Made by a program: the position numbers and the translations under genes
NCBI GenBank assembly: GCA_016191085.1
Contig: JACPPJ010000036.1
Location: forward strand, 1 to 52,941
Length of the DNA: 52,941 nt
Reading direction: 5' to 3'
Origin: Acidobacteriota bacterium
GTDB taxonomy: Bacteria > Acidobacteriota > Terriglobia > 2-12-FULL-54-10
The notes under the pieces: model-generated
What the model was told of the DNA's origin: nothing
Databases searched by the model: none
The model's input: only the letters and a program-made list of their open reading frames with translations
Part shown: piece by piece, positions 29,595 to 38,745 of the stretch
Layout: every line of letters starts with the position of its first letter
Numbering within the stretch: the first letter of the stretch is position 1

Positions 29595-30986
29595 ATGGTT
29601 ACCGAACCGCTACGAACACTGCTGGAGATCGAGCCCGAGGCGCCGATCATCGGCCCCGGGCATGACTACGCTTCGGTCACGGATAAGGTCAGCGCCATCG
29701 TTCTGACCAACAAGACGCCGAAAGGCTGGTTCGTGGGGCTGGCGATAGCATTTGCGCTGGTCATGACTTTGATGGCCGCTGTCGGTTACCTGTTCATCAC
29801 CGGAATTGGAATCTGGGGAAACCAGATACCAGTAGCGTGGGCATTCGACATCACGAACTTTGTCTGGTGGATCGGAATCGGCCATGCCGGTACGTTGATC
29901 TCAGCCATATTGCTGCTGCTCCGGCAAAAGTGGCGTCAGTCGATCAACCGTTTCGCCGAAGCCATGACGCTGTTTGCGGTGGCTTGCGCGGGAATCTTTC
30001 CTTTGATTCACGTTGGCCGTCCGTGGCTGGCCTATTGGCTGTTCCCGATCCCCAACACCATGGGCGTGTGGCCGCAGTTCCGCAGCCCGTTGATGTGGGA
30101 CGTGTTTGCCGTTTCCACCTACGCCACGGTTTCATTGCTGTTCTGGTTCGTGGGGCTGATACCGGATCTTGCCACCCTGCGCGATCGCGCCAAGAATCGC
30201 GCGGCACAGATCATCTATGGAATGCTCGCCATGGGATGGCGCGGCTCGGCAGTGCACTGGCACCGTTATGAGACTGCGTCGCTGCTGCTGGCCGGACTCG
30301 CAACGCCGCTGGTCGTATCGGTCCACACCGTCGTCAGCTTTGATTTCGCGGTGAGCATCATCCCAGGCTGGCACACGACAATCTTCCCGCCGTATTTTGT
30401 CGCCGGCGCGATCTACTCCGGGTTCGCGATGGTGATGACGTTGGGGATTCCCGTACGCCGCTTTTATCATCTGGAAGATTTCATCACCATGCGGCACCTG
30501 GAGAATATGGCCAAGGTGCTGCTGGCGACAGGCTTGATCGTAGCCTACGGCTATGGCATGGAGATCTTCAGCGCGTTCTACACGGGCGAAAAGTTCGAAA
30601 CCTATATGGTGATGAACCGCTTGCACGGGCCTTATGCACCGGCGTACTGGGCGTTGATCCTTTGCAACATCATTATTCCGCAGTTCCTGTGGATCAAGCG
30701 GCTGCGAACCAACATCCCGGTTTTGTTTGTCATCTCGTTGATCATCAACGTGGGGATGTGGCTGGAGCGGTTCGTCATCATCGTCACCAGCTTGCATCGC
30801 GACTTCATGCCTTCGTCGTGGGGAATGTTTCGTCCCACGCAGTGGGATTTTGCAACCTATTTCGGAACCATCGGGCTGTTCCTGATGCTGTTCTTCCTGT
30901 TCATCCGGTTCCTGCCGCTGATCTCGATTTTCGAGATGCGGCAATTGGTCGCTTCAGAAAATGAAAGGGCTGTGCGCAGCCATTAG
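29595..30986 (+). CDS. actC: Alternative complex III subunit ActC (NrfD/PsrC-like membrane protein)
   Basis: The 463-residue protein has about ten membrane segments and NrfD-type quinone-site features (FVWWIGIGHAGTLIS, PLIHVGRPWLAYW, VVSVHTVVSFDFAVSIIPGWH). It provides the quinol-oxidising membrane part of alternative complex III. ATG 29595 is chosen because it lies just after the actB stop; a TTG at 29580 in the same frame would add five residues and overlap. It is followed by 101 bp containing a shortened copy of the palindromic repeat before actD. Confidence 0.93.
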   Translation: MVTEPLRTLLEIEPEAPIIGPGHDYASVTDKVSAIVLTNKTPKGWFVGLAIAFALVMTLMAAVGYLFITGIGIWGNQIPVAWAFDITNFVWWIGIGHAGTLISAILLLLRQKWRQSINRFAEAMTLFAVACAGIFPLIHVGRPWLAYWLFPIPNTMGVWPQFRSPLMWDVFAVSTYATVSLLFWFVGLIPDLATLRDRAKNRAAQIIYGMLAMGWRGSAVHWHRYETASLLLAGLATPLVVSVHTVVSFDFAVSIIPGWHTTIFPPYFVAGAIYSGFAMVMTLGIPVRRFYHLEDFITMRHLENMAKVLLATGLIVAYGYGMEIFSAFYTGEKFETYMVMNRLHGPYAPAYWALILCNIIIPQFLWIKRLRTNIPVLFVISLIINVGMWLERFVIIVTSLHRDFMPSSWGMFRPTQWDFATYFGTIGLFLMLFFLFIRFLPLISIFEMRQLVASENERAVRSH

Positions 30987-31016
30987 AGAGTTGTGTGAAA
31001 ACGTCGGATCTGCGGC

Positions 31017-31079
31017 AAGGCACGACTTCAGTCGTGCCGTAAGTCGCGCGAGGTCATTTCGGCTTTAGCCGCTGAGGTT
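31017..31079 (+). repeat. Multi-hairpin palindromic repeat, copy 2 (shortened, before actD)
   Basis: AAGGCACGACTTCAGTCGTGCC opens the element (a perfect hairpin GGCACGACT/AGTCGTGCC), followed by GGCTTTAGCCGCTGAGG. The later hairpins and the TGCCCTTA end are missing, so this is a partial copy relative to those at 21185, 31724 and 34007. It ends only about nine bases before the GTG start of actD, so it overlaps the leader where the ribosome site should be. Confidence 0.75.
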
Positions 31080-31087
31080 ATTCGGTC

Positions 31088-31627
31088 GTGTCGCAGCAGA
31101 AAAAAATCTACGGAGTAATGGCCGAATTCGAGGAGGCGGGAGAATTGCTGGTTGCCGCTCACAAGGCGCGCGAAGCTGGTTTTACCCGCCTGGACGCCTA
31201 TAGTCCGCTGCCCATCGAGGGCTTGTCAGAGGCGGTCGGGTTTGAAAGCACGCGTTTGCCACTGATCGTGTTGATCGGCGGGATTGTGGGTGCCATTGGC
31301 GGATTCGCGCTGCAATACTACATACACGTCATTGAGTATCCGCAGAACATAGGCGGCAGGCCGTTCAATAGCTGGCCGTCATTTGTCCCGATCACATTTG
31401 AAACCACTGTGCTCTGCGCCGCTCTGGCCGCCGTCTTGGGCATGCTGGCGCTGAATGGATTGCCGTCGCCCTATCACCCGGTTTTCAATGCTCCACGATT
31501 TAAGCTGGCATCGCGGCATCGGTTCTTCTTGTGCATCAAGGCGCGCGATCCGAAATTCGATCTGGAAGAGACGAAGGAATTCCTGCTCGGCTTGGAGCCG
31601 CATGAGGTTTGCGAAATTGAAGACTAG
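31088..31627 (+). CDS. actD: Alternative complex III subunit ActD (DUF3341)
   Basis: The 179-residue protein begins KKIYGVMAEFEEAGELLVAAHKAREAGF, the hallmark of DUF3341/ActD, and has two membrane segments (about 57-77 and 100-122) with the conserved YPQNIGGRPFNSWPSFVPITFE between them and a C-terminal soluble part. It is a structural membrane subunit of alternative complex III. GTG 31088 is used as start; ATG 31118 (MAEFEE) is possible but would remove the conserved first strand. The next gene in the operon is actE, separated by a repeat. Confidence 0.9.
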   Translation: MSQQKKIYGVMAEFEEAGELLVAAHKAREAGFTRLDAYSPLPIEGLSEAVGFESTRLPLIVLIGGIVGAIGGFALQYYIHVIEYPQNIGGRPFNSWPSFVPITFETTVLCAALAAVLGMLALNGLPSPYHPVFNAPRFKLASRHRFFLCIKARDPKFDLEETKEFLLGLEPHEVCEIED

Positions 31628-31723
31628 CGGAAATCGGACGACGGCGGTGATCACGGCACGTACTTTTGTGCCGTGGGTTTTCCGGAAGAACCGGGAACGC
31701 GTTCATTTCTGGGGCTCCCATAT

Positions 31724-31850
31724 GGGCACGACTTCAGTCGTGCCGGAGCGGCAGCGCCATACTAGCGCTTTAGCGTCTGAGGTGCGCCCCTCAGCGGCTG
31801 AAGCCGCCCCCGATACGCAGCGCACCGGCATGGCTGAAGCCATGCCCTTA
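31724..31850 (+). repeat. Multi-hairpin palindromic repeat, copy 3 (actE start)
   Basis: The 127-bp element runs from GGGCACGACTTCAGTCGTGCC to CATGCCCTTA with internal palindromes GCGCTTTAGCG then CTGAGG, CTCAGCGGCTGAAGCCGCC and GGCATGGCTGAAGCCATGCC. The ATG inside the last hairpin (31830) is in frame with actE and immediately precedes its lipoprotein signal. A separate hairpin, CACGGCAC/GTGCCGTG, lies just upstream at about 31653-31676. Confidence 0.85.
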
Positions 31851-32423
31851 TGCAGCGTGCTGTTCGCTACCGTTGTTTGCGCCGTGCTGTGGCTCTCAGG
31901 CTGCCGCCTGGATATGCACACGCAGCCGCGCTACAACCCGCTCGACGAAAGTTCGTTCTTCGGCGACGACAAATCTGCGCGCCCGGTAGTTGCTGGAACG
32001 GTAGCTCGCGGCCAACTGCGCACCAACGAGTTGCTTTACACGGGTAAGGTGAACGGCCAATTTGCGGACCAGTTTCCGTTTCCCATCACGCGGGACGACC
32101 TGCAGCGCGGCAAGGAGCGCTACAACATCTATTGCACCCCGTGCCACGGCCAGGGCGGCGAGGGACACGGCATGATCGTGCAGCGAGGGTTTTCGCCGCC
32201 GCCGTCATACCACATCGAGCGTTTGAGAAAGGCTCCTGCGGGACATTACTTCGATGTAATGACGAACGGCTTCGGCAAGATGTACAGCTACGCTTCGCGC
32301 ATCGCGCCGGAGGACCGGTGGCGAATCACCGCTTATATCCGCGCGTTGCAGCTCAGCCAATGGGCGACGCTCGAAGATGTGCCTGAGTCCGAGCGCAGGC
32401 AATTACAGGAGAAGGCACAATGA
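31830..32423 (+). CDS. actE: Alternative complex III subunit ActE, lipoprotein monoheme cytochrome c
   Basis: With ATG 31830 the product is 197 residues: MAEAMPLCSVLFATVVCAVLW, then a lipobox LSGC, so it is a lipid-anchored periplasmic cytochrome. One heme site, CTPCHGQGGEGHGM, lies near residue 107, with a possible Met axial ligand further on. The upstream region in this frame is open to 31455 but overlaps actD in another frame and is not expected to be coding. The first seven codons belong to the palindromic repeat; ATG 31842 is an alternative within the same repeat. It overlaps actF by four bases (ATGA). It would accept electrons within the complex. Confidence 0.85.
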   Translation: MAEAMPLCSVLFATVVCAVLWLSGCRLDMHTQPRYNPLDESSFFGDDKSARPVVAGTVARGQLRTNELLYTGKVNGQFADQFPFPITRDDLQRGKERYNIYCTPCHGQGGEGHGMIVQRGFSPPPSYHIERLRKAPAGHYFDVMTNGFGKMYSYASRIAPEDRWRITAYIRALQLSQWATLEDVPESERRQLQEKAQ

Positions 32424-33583
32424 CCTCCCATGAACTGCTGGAGCCGAAATTGAATCGCGCGCGGGCCATTGCGCTGGTCCTGGGCGGCATCGCCTTGGCG
32501 CTCTGCGCGGCCGGCGCCATGGCGAACCCGACGCAGTTCTACCGTTCTTATCTGTTCGGCTATCTCTACTGGATCAGCGTTGCGCTGGGATGCCTCGCGA
32601 TCGTCATGTTGCATCACCTCGTGGGTGGCGGATGGGGATTCGTGATCCGGCGTTTGCTCGAATCCGGCAGTCGGACGATTCTGCTTCTGGCGATTCTGTT
32701 TGTTCCCCTGATCCTGGGCATGTCTCGCCTGTATAGCTGGACGCAGCCGCACGTTCACGCAGAGGAAAGCAGCTTTGCGAAGGTGTATCTGAATCCCACG
32801 TTTTTTCTGGCTCGCGTCGCCATCTACTTTGGCGTATGGCTGCTGCTCTCGTTCTTCCTGAATAAGTGGTCGGCCCAGCAAGATCGCACCGGCGATCCTG
32901 CGATGTTGCGTAAGATGGGCGCGTTGAGCGGGCCTGGCATTTTGATCTACGCGCTCACTGTCACGTTTGCCGCAGTGGATTGGGTCTTATCATTGGAGCC
33001 ACACTGGTTCTCAACCATCTATGGTCTCCTGTTTATCATCATTCAGGCGCTCGCGGCGATGTCATTCGTGGTTGTCGTGGTGATGTTGCTGTCTGACACT
33101 GTGCAGTTGTATCACTCGCCGGGGCAGCTCAACGATCTTGGAAGCCTGCTGTTCACGCTGGTAATGCTCTGGGCCTACATGTCGTTTGCGCAGTACCTGA
33201 TTATTTGGTCCGGCAACTTGCAGGAAGAGATTCCCTGGTACGCAAAGCGCACCGCCGGCGGATGGGCGTACCTGGCGGTTACTCTGATGGTGTTCCATTT
33301 TGCCGTGCCTTTCACGCTGTTGTTGCTGAGGAGCGTCAAGCGGCGCGTGAAGGTGCTGGCCGCAGTGGCCTCGCTGCTCTTGGTGATGAGCGTGGCCGAT
33401 CTGTACTGGCTGGTGGTGCCCGCATTCGGGCAATCCGGCCCGCGGCCCCATTGGATGGACATTACCGCAATTGCTGGTATCGGCGGGTTGTGGATAGCCG
33501 CGTTCTTGTCGCAGCTCAAGCGCCAGCCGCTGTTGCCGCTGCATGATCCGCGCTTTGAAGGAGTGCTGGCCAATGCGGAGTGA
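32420..33583 (+). CDS. actF: Alternative complex III subunit ActF (NrfD-related membrane protein)
   Basis: The 387-residue protein has about ten membrane segments. It starts with NRARAIALVLGGIALALCAAG and contains FYRSYLFGYLYWISVALGCLAI, MLHHLVGGGWGFVIRR and HWFSTIYGLLFIIIQALAAM, which are conserved in ActF (quinol:cytochrome c oxidoreductase membrane subunit, ActC-related). It completes the A-F set, so the operon encodes the whole core complex. The start overlaps the actE stop and its own stop overlaps the next ATG, which implies translational coupling. Confidence 0.92.
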   Translation: MTSHELLEPKLNRARAIALVLGGIALALCAAGAMANPTQFYRSYLFGYLYWISVALGCLAIVMLHHLVGGGWGFVIRRLLESGSRTILLLAILFVPLILGMSRLYSWTQPHVHAEESSFAKVYLNPTFFLARVAIYFGVWLLLSFFLNKWSAQQDRTGDPAMLRKMGALSGPGILIYALTVTFAAVDWVLSLEPHWFSTIYGLLFIIIQALAAMSFVVVVVMLLSDTVQLYHSPGQLNDLGSLLFTLVMLWAYMSFAQYLIIWSGNLQEEIPWYAKRTAGGWAYLAVTLMVFHFAVPFTLLLLRSVKRRVKVLAAVASLLLVMSVADLYWLVVPAFGQSGPRPHWMDITAIAGIGGLWIAAFLSQLKRQPLLPLHDPRFEGVLANAE

Positions 33584-33962
33584 GAACTCAAACAGCATCG
33601 GTTACGAAAAGCGCGATGCGAATGCGCGCGCGCTCCTTATCTTCGCCGCAGGTCTGATAGCGATTCTTGCACTGATTTTGATACTGATGGTTGTGATGTT
33701 CCGTTATTTCTCCGTAGCGCAATCGCTGGGACCGCCGGCGTCCCCGTTTGCTGCCGAGCGCGTGCTGCCGCCGCCGCCCCGGTTGCAAGCCGACCCACGT
33801 GAGGATTTGCAGCGTCTGCGCGAGCAGGAAAACGCAAACCTGAACAGCTACGGCTGGGTAAACCCGAGCGCCGGGATAGTCAAAATGCCGATCGATCGAG
33901 CAATGGACCGGCTGATCCAAAAAGGCCTGCCAGTGCAGGCTGAGGCTGCGGAGAAAAAGTAA
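33573..33962 (+). CDS. Small membrane-anchored protein of the act-cox operon
   Basis: ATG 33573 overlaps the last codons of actF and gives 129 residues: a short cytoplasmic N-terminus, one membrane segment (about 18-42, LIFAAGLIAILALILILMVVMF) and a periplasmic tail with PPPPRLQADPREDLQRLREQE and YGWVNPSAGIVKMPIDRAMDRLIQKGLP. The tail pattern (Pro-rich, then GWVxxxAGIVxMPIxRAMDLL) is found in other act-cox operons as I recall, so it may be an accessory subunit or assembly factor. It carries no heme or metal motif. A GTG/other start at 33543 would overlap actF further. Confidence 0.75.
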   Translation: MRSENSNSIGYEKRDANARALLIFAAGLIAILALILILMVVMFRYFSVAQSLGPPASPFAAERVLPPPPRLQADPREDLQRLREQENANLNSYGWVNPSAGIVKMPIDRAMDRLIQKGLPVQAEAAEKK

Positions 33963-34006
33963 ACATCATGTTTTTTGGCTATTTCAAAAGCGTAGTGGAA
34001 TTCTGG

Positions 34007-34141
34007 AAGGGCACGACTTTAGTCGTGCCGAATAGGCCGTGTTACGTACGCGCTTTAGCGCCTGAGGTACGTTCTTGGCCCTCAGCGGCTAAAGCCGCCC
34101 TCTACGGACGGCGCTTCGGCATGGCTGAAGCTATGCCCTTA
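34007..34141 (+). repeat. Multi-hairpin palindromic repeat, copy 4 (sco 5' end)
   Basis: The 135-bp element starts AAGGGCACGACTTTAGTCG and ends CTATGCCCTTA, with the same internal hairpins GCGCTTTAGCGCCTGAGG, CTCAGCGGCTAAAGCCGCC and GGCATGGCTGAAGCTATGCC. It is read in the same frame as copy 3 and supplies a possible start ATG (34121) for sco, again giving MAEAMPL. Confidence 0.88.
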
Positions 34142-34999
34142 CGGCGTAGCACAGGGCGTCCAAACGTTTCCTCGGAATCGAGGCCCCTGCGCATTCTGCT
34201 AATCTGCGCGGCCGCGTTGATGCTTTCCGCCATTGCGGCGCAAGCACAAACGGCGTCCATGCGTCCTTCGATCTTTGACGGCGTGAGTCTCACGCAAAAG
34301 CTCAACAACACAATTCCTCTGGACCTGGAGTTTCGCGACGAGAACGGCAATACCGTTCGCCTCGGCGAATACTTTGGCTCCAAGCCTGTCGTCCTGACGC
34401 TGGTTTATTACGAGTGCCCTATGCTCTGCACGCAGGTGCTGAACGCTGCCACTCGGGGGCTTCAGGGCGTTCCGCTTGAGATGGCGAAAGACTATGACGT
34501 CGTGACCGTCAGCATTAACCCGCGCGAAACATCTCAGCTTGCTGCTGCCAAGAAGCGGCTTTACACAGGCATATCAGGCCAGCGCCTAGCGGAGGAAGGA
34601 TGGCATTTTTTGACGGGCGATGAGCCTGCCATCCAGGCGCTTGCTGAAGCGGTAGGTTTCCATTACGCCTTCGACGAGAAATCAGGGCAGTACGCGCACC
34701 CGAGCGGCATCATGGTGCTCACGCCCGAAGGGCGGCTCTCCCATTACTTCTACGGCGTTCAGTACCCTTCGCGCGATCTGCGCCTAGGATTGGTTGAGGC
34801 GTCGGCGGGCAAGATTGGATCGCCAGTGGATCAGCTCCTGTTGTTCTGTTTTCATTATGATCCACAGACAGGCAAGTACGGCGTGGCGATCATGAACGTT
34901 ATTCGCGCCGCGGGGCTGGCAACCATGTTGGGAGTCGGGGTCATGGTTATGTTCTTGTCCAAAGGCGACCGCAAGAAGAGGAAAGGCGATGTGGCCTAA
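34121..34999 (+). CDS. sco: SCO1/SenC-family copper chaperone
   Basis: From ATG 34121 (292 residues) the protein starts MAEAMPLRRSTGRPN and has a signal peptide ending near AAQAQT. The thioredoxin-like domain carries the copper ligands CPMLC (in VYYECPMLCTQ) and a conserved His in the region YAHPSGIMVLTPEGR; it should deliver copper to the CuA centre of the downstream CoxB. A membrane segment near the end (LATMLGVGVMVMFL) anchors it. The frame is also open from ATG 33968, which has GGAGAAAAAG upstream; that start would add 51 residues (MFFGYFKSVVEFWK plus the translated repeat). Which start is used cannot be settled by eye. The stop overlaps the coxB ATG. Confidence 0.88.
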   Translation: MAEAMPLRRSTGRPNVSSESRPLRILLICAAALMLSAIAAQAQTASMRPSIFDGVSLTQKLNNTIPLDLEFRDENGNTVRLGEYFGSKPVVLTLVYYECPMLCTQVLNAATRGLQGVPLEMAKDYDVVTVSINPRETSQLAAAKKRLYTGISGQRLAEEGWHFLTGDEPAIQALAEAVGFHYAFDEKSGQYAHPSGIMVLTPEGRLSHYFYGVQYPSRDLRLGLVEASAGKIGSPVDQLLLFCFHYDPQTGKYGVAIMNVIRAAGLATMLGVGVMVMFLSKGDRKKRKGDVA

Positions 35000-35972
35000 G
35001 ATTCCATTTCAACCCGATCAGGCATCCACGGTCGCGCGCGACGTGGACCAGATCTACCTGTTCTTGACCGGCGTAACTGTATTTTTTTCGGTCATTATCT
35101 TCGCCGCGATTTTTTACTTCGTCGTGAAGTACCGCCGCCGCTCCGAGCATGAGAAACCGCCGGAGATAGAGGGCTCATTAACTCTGGAAGTCACGTGGAC
35201 GGTTGTTCCCGCGCTGATCACGGTAGTGGTATTCGTCTGGAGTTCCAGCGTTTATTTCCACAACGCGCGGCCGCCGCGCTCGTCCATGGAAATTTTTGCC
35301 ATCGGCAAACAATGGATGTGGCAGTTGCAGCATCCCGAAGGGCCGCGCGAGATCAATGAGCTCCACGTGCCGGTTAACGTGCCCATCCAGATCACGATGA
35401 CCTCCGAAGATGTGATACACGATTTCTATATCCCGGCGTTCCGCGTCAAGAAAGACGTGCTGCCCGGCCGTTACACATCCATTTGGTTCCAGGCCACGAA
35501 AACCGGCGAATATCACTTTTTCTGCGCCCAGTACTGCGGCGCGGAGCACGCCGGAATGATCGGACGGGTTCACGTGATGGAGCCTGCCGATTATGCAGCG
35601 TGGCTGGCCGGCGGCAACCGCGGCGAGACGATGGAAAAGCGGGCCGAGACCATCGAAAAGCGCGGCGAGAACCTGTTTACGCGGCTTGGCTGCAATATGT
35701 GTCACGCGCCCGATGGCAAAGGGCGCGGGCCTTCGCTCGTGAAGGTATTTGGCAAGCGCGTTAAATTGAACAATGGCCGAACCGTCACGGCTGACGAAGC
35801 CTATCTGCGCGCATCCATTCTCACGCCTTACAAGGAAGTTGTCGCGGGTTATGCCCCGCAGATGCCAACGTTCCAGGGACAGGTCAGCGAGGAGCAGGTC
35901 CTGCAACTGATCGCGTACATCAAGTCCTTGGGCGCGGAACAACAAAGTAGTACGGGAAGTAAGCAACCATGA
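34989..35972 (+). CDS. coxB: Cytochrome c oxidase subunit II with fused cytochrome c (caa3 type)
   Basis: The 327-residue subunit has two membrane helices (about 22-46 and 70-90), a CuA cupredoxin domain with His144, Cys179, Cys183, His187 and Met190 ([12 protein letters not shown]), and a C-terminal monoheme domain with CNMCH at 235-239 and a likely Met ligand in [10 protein letters not shown]-terminal heme domain marks the caa3 type, so electrons can pass directly from alternative complex III or a bound cytochrome to CuA. The repeat [16 protein letters not shown] is a short charged linker between the CuA and heme domains. The ATG overlaps the sco stop; coxA starts four bases before the coxB stop. 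Confidence 0.95.
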   Translation: MWPKIPFQPDQASTVARDVDQIYLFLTGVTVFFSVIIFAAIFYFVVKYRRRSEHEKPPEIEGSLTLEVTWTVVPALITVVVFVWSSSVYFHNARPPRSSMEIFAIGKQWMWQLQHPEGPREINELHVPVNVPIQITMTSEDVIHDFYIPAFRVKKDVLPGRYTSIWFQATKTGEYHFFCAQYCGAEHAGMIGRVHVMEPADYAAWLAGGNRGETMEKRAETIEKRGENLFTRLGCNMCHAPDGKGRGPSLVKVFGKRVKLNNGRTVTADEAYLRASILTPYKEVVAGYAPQMPTFQGQVSEEQVLQLIAYIKSLGAEQQSSTGSKQP

Positions 35973-37606
35973 ACACCGTAGGCCGGTCAATGCATTACCC
36001 GCGAATTGAATCGCACGTTCATTATCTGAACGTGAATTACGGCATACGATCATGGCTTTTCACCACAGATCATAAGCGCATCGGGTTGCTGTACCTGGCC
36101 TCCGTGACGTTCATGTTCCTGGTCGGAGGCCTCGCCGCCGTGTTGATGCGCCTCCAACTAGTCGAACCGCAAGGCACGCTGCTGGAGCCCGACACCTTCA
36201 ACAAGATGTTCAGCACGCATGGCATCGTGATGATTTTCTTCTTCCTGATCCCCGCCATTCCGGCGGTGCTCGGAAATTTCCTGGTGCCGATGATGATCGG
36301 CGCGCGGGATCTGGCCTTCCCTCGGATCAATTTGCTGAGCTGGTATGTCTATCTGGTAGGCGCAATCCTGACGCTGATCGCCATCCTGAATGGCGGCGTA
36401 GATACGGGATGGACGTTCTACACTCCGTACAGCAGCACTTATTCAAACAGCAATGTCCTGCTGGTTGGAATCGCGGCATTCATCACCGGCTTCTCCTCGA
36501 TATTGACGGGGCTGAACTTCATCGTAACCATCCACAAAATGCGGGCGCCCGGGCTGACTTGGTCCCGCCTGCCGCTGTTTATATGGGCGCATTACGCCAC
36601 CAGCCTCATCATGCTGCTGGGCACGCCCGTGCTGGCGATCACGCTGGTACTGCTGGCGCTCGAACGTATTCTGCACGCCGGAATCTTCGATCCCAAGCTG
36701 GGCGGCGATCCGCTGTTATTTCAGCACCTGTTCTGGTTTTACTCGCACCCCGCCGTCTACATCATGATTCTTCCCGCCATGGGTGTAGTGAGCGAGTTGA
36801 TCACCTGCTTCTCGCGCAAACGCATCTTCGGCTACAAAGTGGTGGCGTTTTCGAGCCTCGCAATCGCGGTGCTCGGGTTCCTGGTGTGGGGCCATCACAT
36901 GTTTGTGACCGGGCAATCCGTGTATGCGGGACTGATCTTCTCCGCTCTCAGCTTTCTGGTGGCGATTCCGTCGGCAATTAAAGTTTTCAATTGGACAGCG
37001 ACTCTTTACAAAGGTTCCATCTCCCATGATGCGCCGATGCTTTACGCGCTAGGTTTCATCGGGCTCTTCACTATGGGCGGCCTGACGGGTCTGTTTCTAG
37101 CGTCGCTCGCCACGGACGTCCACCTCAACGGCACATACTTCATCGTGGCACACTTCCACTACATTATGGTGGGCGGCACGATCATGGCTTACTTGGGCGG
37201 CATTCACTTCTGGTGGCCGAAGATCAGTGGACGGCTCTACCCGGATAAATGGGCGCGCTTTGCGGCGCTGGTCATCTTCATCGGATTTAATCTGACATTC
37301 TTCCCACAATTCCTGCTGGGGTACCTCGGGATGCCGCGGCGGTACGCGTTCTACCCCCAGGAATTCCAGGTACTGAATGTATTGTCGTCTGCTGGTGCAT
37401 CTGTACTGGGTGTGGGTTATGCGATCCCGCTGATCTACCTGATCTGGTCGCTGCGCTACGGCCCTCCGGCTGGACCGAATCCCTGGGGAGCGAAAGGGCT
37501 GGAGTGGCAGACGCCGTCGCCTCCTCCCACGGAGAATTTTGAGGAGACTCCTATCGTGACGGAAGAAGCTTACGCCTACGCGTCGGAGGACCATGAACTT
37601 GTCTGA
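35969..37606 (+). CDS. coxA: Cytochrome c oxidase subunit I (heme-copper oxygen reductase, A family)
   Basis: The 545-residue protein has about 12 membrane segments and all heme-copper ligands: [11 protein letters not shown] (low-spin heme His), [18 protein letters not shown] (CuB His and the cross-linked Tyr region), WGHHMF (two CuB His) and HFHYIMVGG (heme His pair). The YSHPAVY...MG sequence is the variant of the D/K channel segment found in A-family oxidases. It reduces oxygen to water while pumping protons. It is flanked by coxB and coxC in the standard B-A-C-D order. Confidence 0.96.
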   Translation: MNTVGRSMHYPRIESHVHYLNVNYGIRSWLFTTDHKRIGLLYLASVTFMFLVGGLAAVLMRLQLVEPQGTLLEPDTFNKMFSTHGIVMIFFFLIPAIPAVLGNFLVPMMIGARDLAFPRINLLSWYVYLVGAILTLIAILNGGVDTGWTFYTPYSSTYSNSNVLLVGIAAFITGFSSILTGLNFIVTIHKMRAPGLTWSRLPLFIWAHYATSLIMLLGTPVLAITLVLLALERILHAGIFDPKLGGDPLLFQHLFWFYSHPAVYIMILPAMGVVSELITCFSRKRIFGYKVVAFSSLAIAVLGFLVWGHHMFVTGQSVYAGLIFSALSFLVAIPSAIKVFNWTATLYKGSISHDAPMLYALGFIGLFTMGGLTGLFLASLATDVHLNGTYFIVAHFHYIMVGGTIMAYLGGIHFWWPKISGRLYPDKWARFAALVIFIGFNLTFFPQFLLGYLGMPRRYAFYPQEFQVLNVLSSAGASVLGVGYAIPLIYLIWSLRYGPPAGPNPWGAKGLEWQTPSPPPTENFEETPIVTEEAYAYASEDHELV

Positions 37607-38276
37607 GGTTCACACGGGACACGCTCATCAATTCGAGGATATAGAGCAGCAGCACGAGGCCGGAACGCTAGGCATGTGGGCCTTTCTGGCCACCGAGATC
37701 ATGTTCTTCGGCGGGCTGTTCGCGGCGTATACCATCTATCGCACCGCGTATCTGCCGGCCTTCGAGACGGGCAGCCGCCTGCTCGATCTTCGCCTTGGCG
37801 CGTTCAACACCGTTGTGCTGATCGGCAGCAGCTTGACGATGGCGTTGGCCGTCCGCGCGGCGCAAACCGGCGAGCGCAACAAGCTTGCAACTTACATCGT
37901 GCTGACGATGATCTTGGGCGCTGCGTTCTTGGGCGTCAAGGCTTTTGAATACGAACACAAGTGGGACCACAGCCTGATTCCAGGCCTTAAGTTCGCTCCT
38001 GAAGGCGAGGACTTGCTGCAGATCACGCGGTGGCACGCGGGCATTCCGCAGGTGCAATTGTTTTTCTGTTTCTACTTTTTCATGACCGGCATGCACGCGC
38101 TGCACATGATCATCGGCCTCGGGCTTTTGGCCGTATTGCTGGTGCGCTCACTTCGCGGTAACTTTTCGACGCACTATTACTCCCCGGTGGAAGTGAACGG
38201 ACTCTACTGGCATTTTGTAGATATTGTCTGGATTTTCCTGTTCCCGCTGCTCTACCTGATTGGAGGGCGCTACTGA
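37593..38276 (+). CDS. coxC: Cytochrome c oxidase subunit III
   Basis: The 227-residue protein has about five membrane segments and the family signatures [55 protein letters not shown] and the C-terminal [18 protein letters not shown]. It supports proton uptake and stability of the oxidase. Its N-terminus overlaps coxA by 14 bases and its stop shares a base with the coxD ATG (TGATG), so translation is coupled. Confidence 0.95.
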   Translation: MNLSEVHTGHAHQFEDIEQQHEAGTLGMWAFLATEIMFFGGLFAAYTIYRTAYLPAFETGSRLLDLRLGAFNTVVLIGSSLTMALAVRAAQTGERNKLATYIVLTMILGAAFLGVKAFEYEHKWDHSLIPGLKFAPEGEDLLQITRWHAGIPQVQLFFCFYFFMTGMHALHMIIGLGLLAVLLVRSLRGNFSTHYYSPVEVNGLYWHFVDIVWIFLFPLLYLIGGRY

Positions 38277-38671
38277 TGTCCGGACACGTGGTTCCCGTCA
38301 GAACTTATGTTTTGATTTTTCTTGCGCTGATGGTTGGCACTGCGCTCACGGTCGGCGCAGCGTTCGTAGACCTCGGCCGATTGAACACCGTCGTCGCACT
38401 CGCCATCGCCGTTTGCAAAATGCTGCTTGTGATCCTCTTCTTTATGCACGTGCGGCATAGCAGCCAATTGATGAAGATCGTAGTCGCCTCCGGCTTCTTA
38501 TGGCTCGTAATTCTGATCTCCATCACCGTCAGCGATTACCTGACGCGCTCCTGGATCCCCGATCCGGAAGGCTGGGGCCCGAGCACCGCCATTACGCTGC
38601 CAAGCCAGCAGTCCTCCACCGCGAAAACGGCCGTAGTGGCGGAGGCGCCCGCATCAGCCGCAGCACAGTAA
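38276..38671 (+). CDS. coxD: Cytochrome c oxidase subunit IV
   Basis: The 131-residue protein has three membrane segments (about 11-31, 38-60 and 68-90) with VALAIAVCKMLLVILFFMHVRHS, the usual subunit IV/CtaF-CyoD-like motif, then a Ala/Ser-rich tail. It is a small structural oxidase subunit. It closes the operon; a strong hairpin lies directly after it. Confidence 0.9.
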   Translation: MSGHVVPVRTYVLIFLALMVGTALTVGAAFVDLGRLNTVVALAIAVCKMLLVILFFMHVRHSSQLMKIVVASGFLWLVILISITVSDYLTRSWIPDPEGWGPSTAITLPSQQSSTAKTAVVAEAPASAAAQ

Positions 38672-38673
38672 GC

Positions 38674-38698
38674 GTGCGGCAGCTTCTTGCTGCCGCAC
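38674..38698 (+). terminator. Hairpin after coxD, probable end of the act-cox transcript
   Basis: GTGCGGCAGC (38674-38683), a TTCTT loop and GCTGCCGCAC (38689-38698) form a perfect 10-bp stem three bases after the coxD stop. No T-run follows, so it may be a transcript-stabilising or Rho-type hairpin rather than a classical terminator. It also lies between convergent genes. Confidence 0.55.
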
Positions 38699-38745
38699 TC
38701 GAACAAACAAATCCGGCTTAGCTCCACCCACACGCAAACTCGCGC

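Noticed and set aside
31455-31829. Upstream part of the actE frame as coding
   Set aside because: It overlaps actD in another frame and then the repeat; translated text has no signal or domain, so I start actE at 31830.
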